DNA of 5,516 nucleotides, taken from an uncultured Ruminococcus sp. Its GTDB lineage: Bacteria > Bacillota > Clostridia > Oscillospirales > Acutalibacteraceae. Positions 1-5,355 of this stretch are shown piece by piece (the stretch's first letter is position 1; each line of letters opens with the position of its first letter). A program made the translations under genes and the position numbers. The stretch is from positions 1 through 5,516 of the forward strand of contig CACZPV010000044.1 of the NCBI GenBank assembly GCA_902783065.1, read 5' to 3'. Under the pieces are notes generated by a model, which ran no database searches, was not told where the DNA came from, and saw only the letters and a list, made by a program, of their open reading frames with translations.

Positions 1-350
1 ACAAGCTGTTGGTTTTTTTGAGTAAATTTTAAAGTACCCACAAAACTGTCACAAATTCCCCAACTGTTGATATGCGGAATAAAGTTTCTTATAAGTGAAA
101 TCCGTTCTTCCGGATCAATTTTAAGATACCCGATAATCATTCCTCTTAGCATTGTTTCTTCAAAATAGTAATCCTCTGTTTCGTCCAGAAGATCAATACC
201 ATGTTCTTTAACGAGTTGTCTGGCATATTCCCGTAATTTGGGTAAACGAATCCCAAGAATGTTATTGACTCCCGGATGTAACGCTGACTGAAAGTCGCTG
301 TATTTACGTTCTTCCATGTTTTCAAGTTGATGCCTGATTTTTATGTTCAT
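1..350 (-). CDS. AlkD-like DNA alkylation repair protein (N-terminal half, cut by window edge)
   Basis: Reading the minus strand from the ATG at 350 gives 116 open codons that run off the window edge. Family members are usually about 220-240 residues, so roughly half is visible. The start MNIKIRHQLENMEERKY, then GIRLPKLREYARQL (residues 33-46), YYFEETMLRGMIIGY (61-75) and INSWGICDSF (94-103) follow the AlkD-like HEAT-repeat family (Pfam DNA_alkylation, PF08713). Known AlkD enzymes remove bulky or cationic alkylated bases such as 3- and 7-alkylpurines. From memory of Bacillus cereus AlkD, W97 and D101 here match the W and D (four apart) of its active site. The third key residue, an Arg, would lie beyond the edge. 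An upstream GGTG about five bases before the ATG supports this start. An in-frame ATG at 383 would add 11 residues but has weaker family fit. The gene lies 280 nt after recQ, so it may have its own promoter. Substrate range is inferred. Confidence 0.88.
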   Translation of the reverse strand, partial: MNIKIRHQLENMEERKYSDFQSALHPGVNNILGIRLPKLREYARQLVKEHGIDLLDETEDYYFEETMLRGMIIGYLKIDPEERISLIRNFIPHINSWGICDSFVGTLKFTQKNQQL

Positions 351-401
351 ATTATCACCATTTACTTTTGAGCTTAGTTTCATGGAGAAAACCACCCGAT
401 A

Positions 402-418
402 GTTCCCACTGGGAGAAC
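402..418 (-). other. Short hairpin in the AlkD-like gene's leader
   Basis: The minus strand reads GTTCTCCCAGTGGGAAC: six base pairs with one bulged T and a CAGT loop. The TCCC of its 5' arm can instead pair with a GGGA about ten bases upstream (transcript sense), so two hairpins compete. No U tract follows, so this is not a standard terminator. It is noticeably richer in G+C than the surrounding DNA. Function is unknown. Confidence 0.35.
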
Positions 419-432
419 CCTTCCCAAAAAGA

Positions 433-489
433 ACTAATAAAAATAGACCGCAAATTCAAACCTGCTTTCTATCAGGGATCAGAATTAGT
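433..489 (-). other. Nested inverted repeats upstream of the AlkD-like gene, possible structured leader
   Basis: ACTAAT (433-438) pairs with ATTAGT (484-489). Inside it ATAG (443-446) pairs with CTAT (469-472), and a GCA/TGC pair could close the inner loop. Together they could fold a 57-nt stacked stem in the leader of the AlkD-like gene. The helices are short and AT-rich, and the internal loops are unequal, so chance is a real alternative. I do not recognise any known riboswitch consensus in it. Confidence 0.25.
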
Positions 490-517
490 CTAAAATCGCC
501 GACAACATAATACCATA

Positions 518-635
518 AGTATAATAATACTGTGAGTACAATACTTGCAGTATATTAATACTAAATGTATATTACTTTAAGTATATATTACAAACAGTAT
601 TATACACAAAGTAATAATATACGATTAGTATTACT
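518..635. repeat. AT-rich field of AGTATTA/TAATACT-type repeats between recQ and the AlkD-like gene
   Basis: About 118 bp is built largely from variants of one short word in both orientations. Two near-identical palindromes, AGTAT-AATA-ATACT (518-531) and AGTAT-ATTA-ATACT (549-562), have centres 31 bp apart. TACTT-T-AAGTA occupies 573-583. GTATATTAC (567-575) recurs as GTATATATTAC (581-591). AGTATTA lies at 596-602, AGTAATA at 610-616, and AGTA-T-TACT (627-635) overlaps the recQ stop codon. The field could be a cluster of operator sites, a degenerate tandem repeat, or AT-rich drift after recQ. It does not form a GC-rich terminator, and no intrinsic terminator for recQ is visible here. A TATACT at 518-523 on the minus strand could serve as a -10 for the AlkD-like gene, but I see no matching -35. 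Confidence 0.5.
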
Positions 636-2115
636 GTGACGTTTTTATTATTTCAATAAAGGCTTTTCCATGACGGCGTATTTTTTCTTCACCAAAGCCG
701 CTGACCTGCCGAAGTTCTTCAACAGACCGGGGTTTTTTAGCAGCCATTTCTTTCAGCATGGTTTCATTTGCGATTGTATAGAAAGGAACACCTGCTAACA
801 GGGCGATTTTTTTACATTGTATTTTAAGTCTGTTATACAATATCTCATCATAATTCATGGTTTGTGTTTTATTTGCAGCAGTCAGCCCGGATTTTTTACG
901 GCATATGCTGCAATTGCCGCAGTAAGCAGATGTTTTCTCTCCAAAATAATTGAGTATCCTTTTTCGCAGACATGTATACTTTGATGTAGAATAAAAAATC
1001 ATATGTTCAAGACAAGCAGATTCCACATCAATGTATCTTTTCCGCTGTTCAGGTGTAAGGGGGTCGTTTTCGGGAATCTGCTCTATCATATAGCGATTAA
1101 GAATGATATCAGAGGGGGAGTACAAAAGAATACAGTCAGCTTGTTCACCGTCCCGTCCTGCACGTCCTGCCTGTTGGTAATAATCTTCCATTCTGGCAGG
1201 CATATTCATATGTATTACATAGCGCACATCAGGCTTATCAATTCCCATACCGAATGCATTTGTCGCTGAAATCACTTTGATTTTACCGTAAATGAAATCC
1301 TCCTGAACCGTTTTTCTGTCTGCGTCTTTCATACCTGCATGATAAGCACGTACGGAAACCCCGCAGGATGAAAGTACATCAGCAGTCCGTTCTGTTTCTT
1401 TCCGTGTAGAGCAGTAAATAATACCGCTGTCATCTTTATGAGCCGCAATATACTTTCGCGTATACTCAAGTTTGTTTAAAGGTTCTTCTATTGAAAAATA
1501 CAGATTTGGTCTGTCGAAACCGCCTGTATATCTAAGCGGATGCACCAGACCAAGTTTTTTATTAATATCTTTTTTTACACGATCTGTAGCCGTTGCTGTA
1601 AAAGCAGCCACAGGTGGGCGTTTTTTTAATTTTGAAATAAATTCGTTTATTCTTAGATAAGCCGGACGAAAATCCTGCCCCCACTGAGAGATGCAGTGAG
1701 CTTCATCCACTGCCACGAGTGATATGGATGAATTAACAGCAAAATTCAAAAAATTTGGTGTATTCAGCCGTTCGGGAGCAACGTAGATAATTTTATAAAC
1801 ACCTTTTGCGGCATTTTCTGTAGCAAGCTGAATTTGCCGTGGAGTCAGCGAACTGTTAAGGTAAGCGGCTCTTACACCCATAGCGATAAGACTTCGTACC
1901 TGATCCTGCATCAATGAAATCAAAGGAGATACAACCAGTGTAATTCCGTCAAAAGCAAGTGCCGGAATCTGGTAGCAAAGGGATTTTCCTGAACCTGTGG
2001 GCATTATAGCAAACACATCCCGTCCGTCCAGCAAGGATGAAATGATTTTTTCCTGTCCTTTTCTGAAACTGCTGTAACCATAATATTGTTTAAGTATTCC
2101 GTATATATCTTTCAA
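631..2115 (-). CDS. recQ: ATP-dependent DNA helicase RecQ, short form with HRDC but no winged-helix domain
   Basis: The 494-residue product is a superfamily 2, 3'-5' DNA helicase for recombination and fork repair. Visible motifs are motif 0 (FRKGQEKII, 17-25), Walker A (MPTGSGKS, 38-45), DEAH box (137-140) followed by the RecQ aromatic-rich loop (CISQWGQDFRPAY, 141-153), motif III (TATAT, 173-177), motif IV (GIIYCSTRK, 231-239), motif V (ATNAFGMGIDKPDVRYVIH, 284-302) and motif VI (QQAGRAGRDG, 314-323). Four zinc ligands, C382, C399, C402 and C405, sit almost exactly where E. coli RecQ has them. Residues 420-494 look like an HRDC domain, including the VSGFGEEKIRRHGKAF stretch. E. coli RecQ has 609 residues; the roughly 110-residue winged helix between zinc site and HRDC is absent here. 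The start is TTG, with GGAGA (2122-2126) six bases upstream; its TTGA overlaps the stop of the preceding GIY-YIG gene, indicating translational coupling. Confidence 0.95.
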   Translation of the reverse strand: MKDIYGILKQYYGYSSFRKGQEKIISSLLDGRDVFAIMPTGSGKSLCYQIPALAFDGITLVVSPLISLMQDQVRSLIAMGVRAAYLNSSLTPRQIQLATENAAKGVYKIIYVAPERLNTPNFLNFAVNSSISLVAVDEAHCISQWGQDFRPAYLRINEFISKLKKRPPVAAFTATATDRVKKDINKKLGLVHPLRYTGGFDRPNLYFSIEEPLNKLEYTRKYIAAHKDDSGIIYCSTRKETERTADVLSSCGVSVRAYHAGMKDADRKTVQEDFIYGKIKVISATNAFGMGIDKPDVRYVIHMNMPARMEDYYQQAGRAGRDGEQADCILLYSPSDIILNRYMIEQIPENDPLTPEQRKRYIDVESACLEHMIFYSTSKYTCLRKRILNYFGEKTSAYCGNCSICRKKSGLTAANKTQTMNYDEILYNRLKIQCKKIALLAGVPFYTIANETMLKEMAAKKPRSVEELRQVSGFGEEKIRRHGKAFIEIIKTSQ

Positions 2116-2435
2116 CGCAATTCTCCGATCTCAGTTTCCGGCAATCTTCTGTACATACTGCCATCTGTTTTCTGAAGTAAATCCATTTGATTTCTGTCAA
2201 TCAGTATTTGTTTTTTTGCTTTATCCAACTGCTTGATCCTGTATTCAAGCTTTGAAGCCATTGAACGGTTTTCGCTCTCCCATACAGCCTCCAACTGCTT
2301 GGGAGTTCGTGAACGGGTATATTTAGCACACTGTGCTGTTTTTCCTAAATGCTGTGCCATACGTTTTTTTACATCAGCGGCAATTCCTGTATATAAACTC
2401 CCGTCCCGGCATCTTAATATGTATGTATAGTACAT
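2112..2435 (-). CDS. Small GIY-YIG nuclease-family protein (YhbQ/YazA-like)
   Basis: The 107-residue product belongs to the single-domain GIY-YIG group (UPF0213, YhbQ/YazA type). The YTY (residues 3-5) and YTG (15-17) stretches replace the GIY and YIG motifs, as is usual in this subgroup. R25 and H29 in VKKRMAQH, the AKYTRSRTP segment (37-45), and E64 in SKLEYRIKQL as the likely metal-binding glutamate complete the expected active-site set. Residues from about 81 onward extend past the usual core and are polar. YhbQ-type proteins have been linked to DNA cleavage or repair, but their cellular role is poorly defined, so nuclease activity here is inferred from motifs. The ATG at 2435 has an AGGT eight bases upstream. 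The TGA stop overlaps the TTG start of recQ by two bases within TTGA. The leader carries alternative hairpins involving the ribosome binding site. Confidence 0.92.
   Translation of the reverse strand: MYYTYILRCRDGSLYTGIAADVKKRMAQHLGKTAQCAKYTRSRTPKQLEAVWESENRSMASKLEYRIKQLDKAKKQILIDRNQMDLLQKTDGSMYRRLPETEIGELR
2122..2126 (-). promoter_or_regulatory. Ribosome binding site that supports the TTG start of recQ
   Basis: GGAGA on the minus strand lies six bases before the TTG at 2115. It is inside the last codons of the GIY-YIG gene. No ATG is available nearby in the recQ frame, and the protein aligns with RecQ N-termini from this TTG, so the site decides the start. Confidence 0.75.
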
Positions 2436-2440
2436 TTGTA

Positions 2441-2483
2441 TTACCTGATAAAAGTCTGACCTGAACCTTGTCGATTCAGGTAA
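2441..2483 (-). promoter_or_regulatory. Mutually exclusive hairpins over the GIY-YIG gene's ribosome binding site
   Basis: In transcript sense, TTACCTGA (2483-2476) can pair over eight perfect bases with TCAGGTAA (2448-2441), which contains the AGGT ribosome binding site. Almost the same arm, ACCTGAA (2481-2475), can instead pair over seven perfect bases with TTCAGGT (2465-2459), leaving that site free. The 60-nt spacer between the DUF3783 stop and the GIY-YIG start therefore encodes a possible on/off translational switch. A short U stretch (CTTTTA) after the second hairpin is too weak for a convincing terminator. No ligand or protein partner can be named. Confidence 0.45.
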
Positions 2484-2495
2484 ACTGTTGTAAAC

Positions 2496-2861
2496 TTATT
2501 GGTTCATCAGCTTGTGTTCCTTACAGATTTCCGCATATAGCTGCGGTCCGCTCCATACGGCATTGGTGGGAGTAATTACAGCTTTCAGCACATCCCTTGA
2601 AAACCCTGCTTTCCTCATTGCCGCAAGGAGTTTATCAAGATCGGAATTAAGAAAGCCGCCCATCACCACAAGTTTTCCAAAATCGCTTTCTGCTTTTTTC
2701 TTTGATGTCCCATCATCAGACAGTCCTGCCAGAAAACCTACAGACAAATCATATTCTTCTTCCTTAACTGTTCTTATAAAAAATTTCAGCGGCAGAAGTG
2801 CTCTTTTTACTTTTGGAAGTTCTTCTTCATCAAAGTTATATAGTAAAACTGTTTTTTTCAT
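2496..2861 (-). CDS. DUF3783 domain-containing protein, function unknown
   Basis: From the ATG at 2861 the product has 121 residues and begins MKKTVLLYNF. The sequence fits the Clostridial DUF3783 family (Pfam PF12646): an N-terminal beta strand (KTVLLYNF), YDLSVGFLAGL near residues 37-47, LVVMGGFLNSDLDKLLAAMRKAG near 63-85, and the signature LKAVITPTNAVWSGPQLYAEICKEH near 91-115. No signal peptide, membrane segment or known catalytic motif is visible, so a small cytosolic protein is likely. An in-frame ATG at 2924 would add 21 residues, and one at 2876 would add five. The 2861 start is preferred because AAGGA (2869-2873) lies seven bases before it and the family begins here. The other two lack good binding sites. 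It sits between lepA and the GIY-YIG gene, and I infer no function from that. Confidence 0.85.
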   Translation of the reverse strand: MKKTVLLYNFDEEELPKVKRALLPLKFFIRTVKEEEYDLSVGFLAGLSDDGTSKKKAESDFGKLVVMGGFLNSDLDKLLAAMRKAGFSRDVLKAVITPTNAVWSGPQLYAEICKEHKLMNQ

Positions 2862-2924
2862 TGTCTTGTCCTTCATTAAAATAATCTGTTCATTCCGGCT
2901 TTCCGGATTTATTGTATCAACCAT

Positions 2925-2958
2925 GACAGCTCATGTATTACAGAAAAGTACAGCTGTC
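2925..2958. repeat. Seven-base perfect inverted repeat upstream of the DUF3783 gene
   Basis: GACAGCT (2925-2931) and AGCTGTC (2952-2958) are perfect complements around a 20-base loop. On the plus strand GG and five Ts follow, so it resembles an intrinsic terminator for rightward transcription, although no rightward gene is present. On the minus strand it lies in the lepA-DUF3783 spacer, 64 bases before the preferred start. There it could be an operator or leader hairpin. The longest T tract is on the wrong side to terminate lepA. Confidence 0.4.
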
Positions 2959-2967
2959 GGTTTTTAT

Positions 2968-2989
2968 AAAAATTTCAGGCTTTCCCTTG
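2968..2989 (-). terminator. Weak terminator-like hairpin after lepA
   Basis: In transcript sense CAAGG (2989-2985) pairs with CCTG (2979-2976) with one bulged A and a five-base loop, followed by AAA and then five Ts (2972-2968). The stem is only four pairs, so termination would be partial at best and DUF3783 may still be transcribed from lepA. A second small stem, TGCTA-TATT-TAGCA (2994-3007), lies between it and the lepA stop. Confidence 0.25.
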
Positions 2990-3017
2990 CATATGCTATA
3001 TTTAGCAGAAACCTTTC

Positions 3018-4832
3018 TTATGTGTCACTGTCAAGCTTAAGAACAGCCATAAATGCTTCCTGAGGTACTTCTACAGAACCAAGCTGTCGCATACGCTTTT
3101 TGCCTTCTTTCTGTTTTTCAAGAAGTTTTTTCTTTCTCGTAATATCGCCGCCGTAACATTTAGCCAGTACATCCTTACGCATTGCCTTAACAGTTTCACG
3201 GGCAATAATTTTGCCGCCGATACAAGCCTGTATTGGCACCTCGAATAACTGACGCGGGATCTTTTCCTTAAGTTTTTCCGCCATTTTTCTGGCTCTCGGA
3301 TATGCTTTATCGGCATGGATGATAAACGAAAGTGCATCAACAACCTCACCATTAAGCATAATATCCAGTTTAACAAGTTTTGACTGTGAATAACCCGAAA
3401 GCTCGTAATCGAAAGATGCATAGCCTCTTGTACGGGATTTCAGCGTATCGAAAAAATCGTAAATAATTTCAGCCAGCGGTAGTTCATAATGAATATCAAC
3501 ACGGTCGGCATCAATATAGGTCATATCCTTGAAGATTCCCCGTCTGTCCTGACAAAGTTCCATAATATTGCCCACATATTCACTGGGCGAATAAATATGT
3601 GCCTGTGTCATTGGTTCTTCCGCCATATTTATAAGTCCGGGATCGGGGTAGTTAGTAGGATTGTCAATCATTTCTACTGTCCCGTCTGTTTTAGTAATAC
3701 GATAGATTACACTTGGTGCTGTAGTGATCAGATCAAGATTGTATTCTCTTTCCAGACGTTCCTGTATTATTTCCATGTGAAGCAGTCCCAGAAAACCGCA
3801 TCGGAATCCGAATCCCAGTGCAATTGATGTTTCCGGTTCAAATGACAGAGAAGCATCATTAAGTTCCAGTTTTTCCAATGCATCCCTCAGATCAGGATAT
3901 TTTGCACCATCTGCCGGATAAATACCGCAGAAAACCATTGGCTGTACCTGACGGTAGCCGGGAAGCGGTTCTTTGGCAGGCCTTTCAGCGAGCGTGACCG
4001 TATCACCAACACGGGCATCGCTCACAGTTTTGATTGATGCGGCAATATAGCCTACTTCACCTGCATACAGCACATCTGTCGGTTCCAGAGTGGTTGCTCT
4101 CATAAAGCCCAGTTCAACCACAGTAAATTCCGATCCGGTTGCCATCAGACGGATCGTATCACCTGCATGAAGCTGTCCTTCTTTCAGGCGGACATATATA
4201 ATGACACCCTTATAGCTGTCGTAGTAAGAATCAAAAATCAATGCCTGGAGAGGCTTGTCACTGTCGCCCTCAGGCGGAGGAATAAGTTCCACAATCTGTT
4301 CCATTACATCATGGATATTGATACCTGCTTTCGCAGAAATACAAGGAGCATCTTCTGCCGGCAAACCGATTACATCTTCTATTTCCTTTTTTACTCTGTC
4401 GGGGTCAGCACTTGGAAGATCTATCTTATTGATTACAGGAACTATTTCCAATCCTGCATCCAATGCAAGATAAGTATTGGCAAGTGTCTGTGCTTCAATT
4501 CCCTGTGAGCTATCCACCACTAATACTGCGCCTTCGCAGGCGGCAAGCGAGCGGGATACCTCGTAATTAAAGTCCACATGACCGGGGGTATCAATCAGAT
4601 TGAATATATATTCTTCTCCGTCATCAGCCTTATATAATAAAGTGACTGCATGAGCTTTAATTGTGATACCTCTTTCTCTTTCAAGGTCCATATTATCCAG
4701 AAGCTGATTTTCCATATCACGAATAGCAACGCTTTGTGTTTGTTCAAGGATTCTGTCAGCAAGGGTTGATTTACCATGATCTATATGTGCAATAATACTG
4801 AAATTTCGGATTTTATTTCTGTCAAAAGCCAT
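3018..4832 (-). CDS. lepA: Elongation factor 4 (LepA), ribosome-associated translational GTPase
   Basis: The 604-residue product is full length for LepA/EF4 (about 600). It is a translational GTPase that can back-translocate ribosomes and is linked to 30S biogenesis. It acts in the cytosol and reversibly at the membrane. GTPase motifs are complete: G1 AHIDHGKS (15-22), G2 RGIT (54-57), G3 DTPGH (81-85) with the catalytic-type histidine H85, G4 NKID (135-138) and G5 SAK (166-168). EF-G-like domains follow, with the LepA-typical GFRCGFLGLLHMEIIQERLE (342-361). The LepA-specific C-terminal domain ends in KCYGGDITRKKKLLEKQKEG (558-577) and the region around GSVEVPQEAF (585-594). The ATG at 4832 has GGTG four to five bases upstream with AAAGGA just before it. 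The usual neighbours in many Firmicutes (rpsT, hemW, hrcA) are not in view. No missing key residue or frameshift is visible. Confidence 0.98.
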   Translation of the reverse strand: MAFDRNKIRNFSIIAHIDHGKSTLADRILEQTQSVAIRDMENQLLDNMDLERERGITIKAHAVTLLYKADDGEEYIFNLIDTPGHVDFNYEVSRSLAACEGAVLVVDSSQGIEAQTLANTYLALDAGLEIVPVINKIDLPSADPDRVKKEIEDVIGLPAEDAPCISAKAGINIHDVMEQIVELIPPPEGDSDKPLQALIFDSYYDSYKGVIIYVRLKEGQLHAGDTIRLMATGSEFTVVELGFMRATTLEPTDVLYAGEVGYIAASIKTVSDARVGDTVTLAERPAKEPLPGYRQVQPMVFCGIYPADGAKYPDLRDALEKLELNDASLSFEPETSIALGFGFRCGFLGLLHMEIIQERLEREYNLDLITTAPSVIYRITKTDGTVEMIDNPTNYPDPGLINMAEEPMTQAHIYSPSEYVGNIMELCQDRRGIFKDMTYIDADRVDIHYELPLAEIIYDFFDTLKSRTRGYASFDYELSGYSQSKLVKLDIMLNGEVVDALSFIIHADKAYPRARKMAEKLKEKIPRQLFEVPIQACIGGKIIARETVKAMRKDVLAKCYGGDITRKKKLLEKQKEGKKRMRQLGSVEVPQEAFMAVLKLDSDT

Positions 4833-4905
4833 TTTTTCACCTTTTCCTTTATAGTTACTATTCAGTGGTTCTTTAACCCGGACTTCCCACTTGTAACAGC
4901 ATTAT

Positions 4906-4973
4906 TCAGAAGGAGCTTTTCTTTCTGACGCTCTTATTAAGGCGGCAAAAAAGCTGATAATAGCTGAACTCCT
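4906..4973 (-). promoter_or_regulatory. Structured leader of lepA with competing stems
   Basis: AGCT, which is self-complementary, occurs three times (4914-4917, 4952-4955, 4962-4965). In transcript sense AGCT-ATTATC-AGCT is followed by five Ts (4951-4947), a weak attenuator-like shape. The second AGCT plus its T tract can instead pair over seven bases with AAAAGCT further on (4949-4955 with 4914-4920). This pairing is extended by AGG/CCT across a bulge (4911-4913 with 4971-4973). A third stem, TCAGAA/TTCTGA (4906-4911 with 4923-4928), overlaps the same bases. The stems are short and no known leader family is recognised, so regulation is a guess. Confidence 0.3.
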
Positions 4974-4990
4974 GATATTCTCCAAATACA

Positions 4991-4999
4991 AGTATAACA
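4991..4999 (-). promoter_or_regulatory. Candidate extended -10 promoter for lepA
   Basis: The minus strand reads TGTTATACT, an extended -10 (TGN before TATACT). The best 17-base-spaced -35 is TTTTAA (5014-5019), a weak match, which is tolerable for extended -10 promoters. The AT-rich stretch above it (5001-5020) is also typical. Transcription would start near 4984, giving a leader of about 150 nt for lepA. Confidence 0.45.
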
Positions 5000-5183
5000 T
5001 ATTTAAAGTTTAATTAAAACCAAAAAATCAAGAAATTATGAAAAATATTATTAACCGAAGCAGCGTGATGTTGTACCCATAAGATAATATAGGTTTCACC
5101 CGGAAAATTATTAAATTTTGAAACCGTATTATAAAAAAGGAACACCAAACACAGACAGCGGAAAGGAGCGGCAGTTATGTATA
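4997..5183. other. Intergenic DNA upstream of the lepA promoter, no gene recognised
   Basis: I found no reading frame with a credible start and family resemblance on either strand in this stretch. It contains the bulged hairpin at 5092-5125. ATATTAT (5045-5051) and ATAATAT (5084-5090) form a weak AT-only inverted repeat around a 32-base loop. A plus-strand AAAGGAG lies before a six-codon ATG frame at 5177 that stops at once. A purine-rich plus-strand run covers about 5136-5170. Confidence 0.5.
5092..5125. other. Twelve-pair hairpin with a one-sided GC-rich bulge
   Basis: GGTTTC (5092-5097) pairs with GAAACC (5120-5125), and AAAATT (5104-5109) pairs with AATTTT (5114-5119) around an ATTA loop. 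The only interruption is ACCCGG (5098-5103) on one side. All twelve pairs are perfect. No T tract of terminator type follows on either strand. It could be part of a small RNA, a terminal structure of an element, or a protein-binding site; no known RNA family is recognised. Confidence 0.4.
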
Positions 5184-5355
5184 ACCTGAATCCGTGAAAC
5201 TCAATTGTAACTCATGTTAAATATACAGTAATTATGCGTTATTTTATACATTTTACTAATTTTGGTGCTCACCCGTAAGGTGCAGCCTAGAAAAGATTAA
5301 CCTATAAGTAGTTTTTCTCATTATAATTCATCAAATCAACATCACGGATTCAGGT
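5184..5355. repeat. 172-bp segment bounded by 14-bp perfect inverted repeats
   Basis: ACCTGAATCCGTGA (5184-5197) and TCACGGATTCAGGT (5342-5355) are perfect inverted copies. Each is flanked outside by ATA (5181-5183 and 5356-5358) in direct orientation, compatible with a three-base target duplication. The inside is AT-rich and non-coding, with a smaller AGAAAA/TTTTCT repeat (5289-5294, 5313-5318). A TATAAT overlaps on both strands near 5320-5327. The shape suggests a MITE-like non-autonomous element; an invertible segment or a long-range RNA stem are alternatives. Sequence just inside the arms is not conserved between the two ends, which is weaker than in a typical recent MITE. Confidence 0.45.

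Noticed and set aside
381..383. Earlier in-frame ATG for the AlkD-like gene
   Set aside because: It would add 11 residues with a poorly spaced GGTGG, and family proteins begin close to the ATG at 350. It is kept only as an alternative.
518..635. CRISPR array
   Set aside because: The repeats are short, variable and palindromic, without constant-length spacers, and no cas gene is present.
1003..1269. Plus-strand open frame of 88 codons inside recQ
   Set aside because: It is antisense to the conserved helicase motifs V and VI. Its codons are explained by the real gene.
2512..3063. Plus-strand open frame of 183 codons
   Set aside because: It lies opposite DUF3783 and the end of lepA, is rich in serine and low-complexity stretches, and has no ribosome binding site or family resemblance. 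It is a shadow of the minus-strand genes.
3071..3421. Minus-strand frame of 116 codons inside lepA
   Set aside because: It is an out-of-frame shadow of the LepA C-terminal region, which is itself intact.
3489..4508. Several plus-strand frames opposite lepA
   Set aside because: All are antisense to a full-length conserved gene and show no start signal or domain.
5177..5197. Plus-strand six-codon frame with an AAAGGAG upstream
   Set aside because: It stops inside the left repeat arm, with no plus-strand gene downstream to regulate as a leader peptide.
5264..5286. CACC-CGTAA-GGTG hairpin considered as a mini-ykkC (guanidine-II) or tRNA-like element
   Set aside because: The ACGG would not sit in a tetraloop, only one such hairpin is present where two are expected, and no tRNA arms can be completed.
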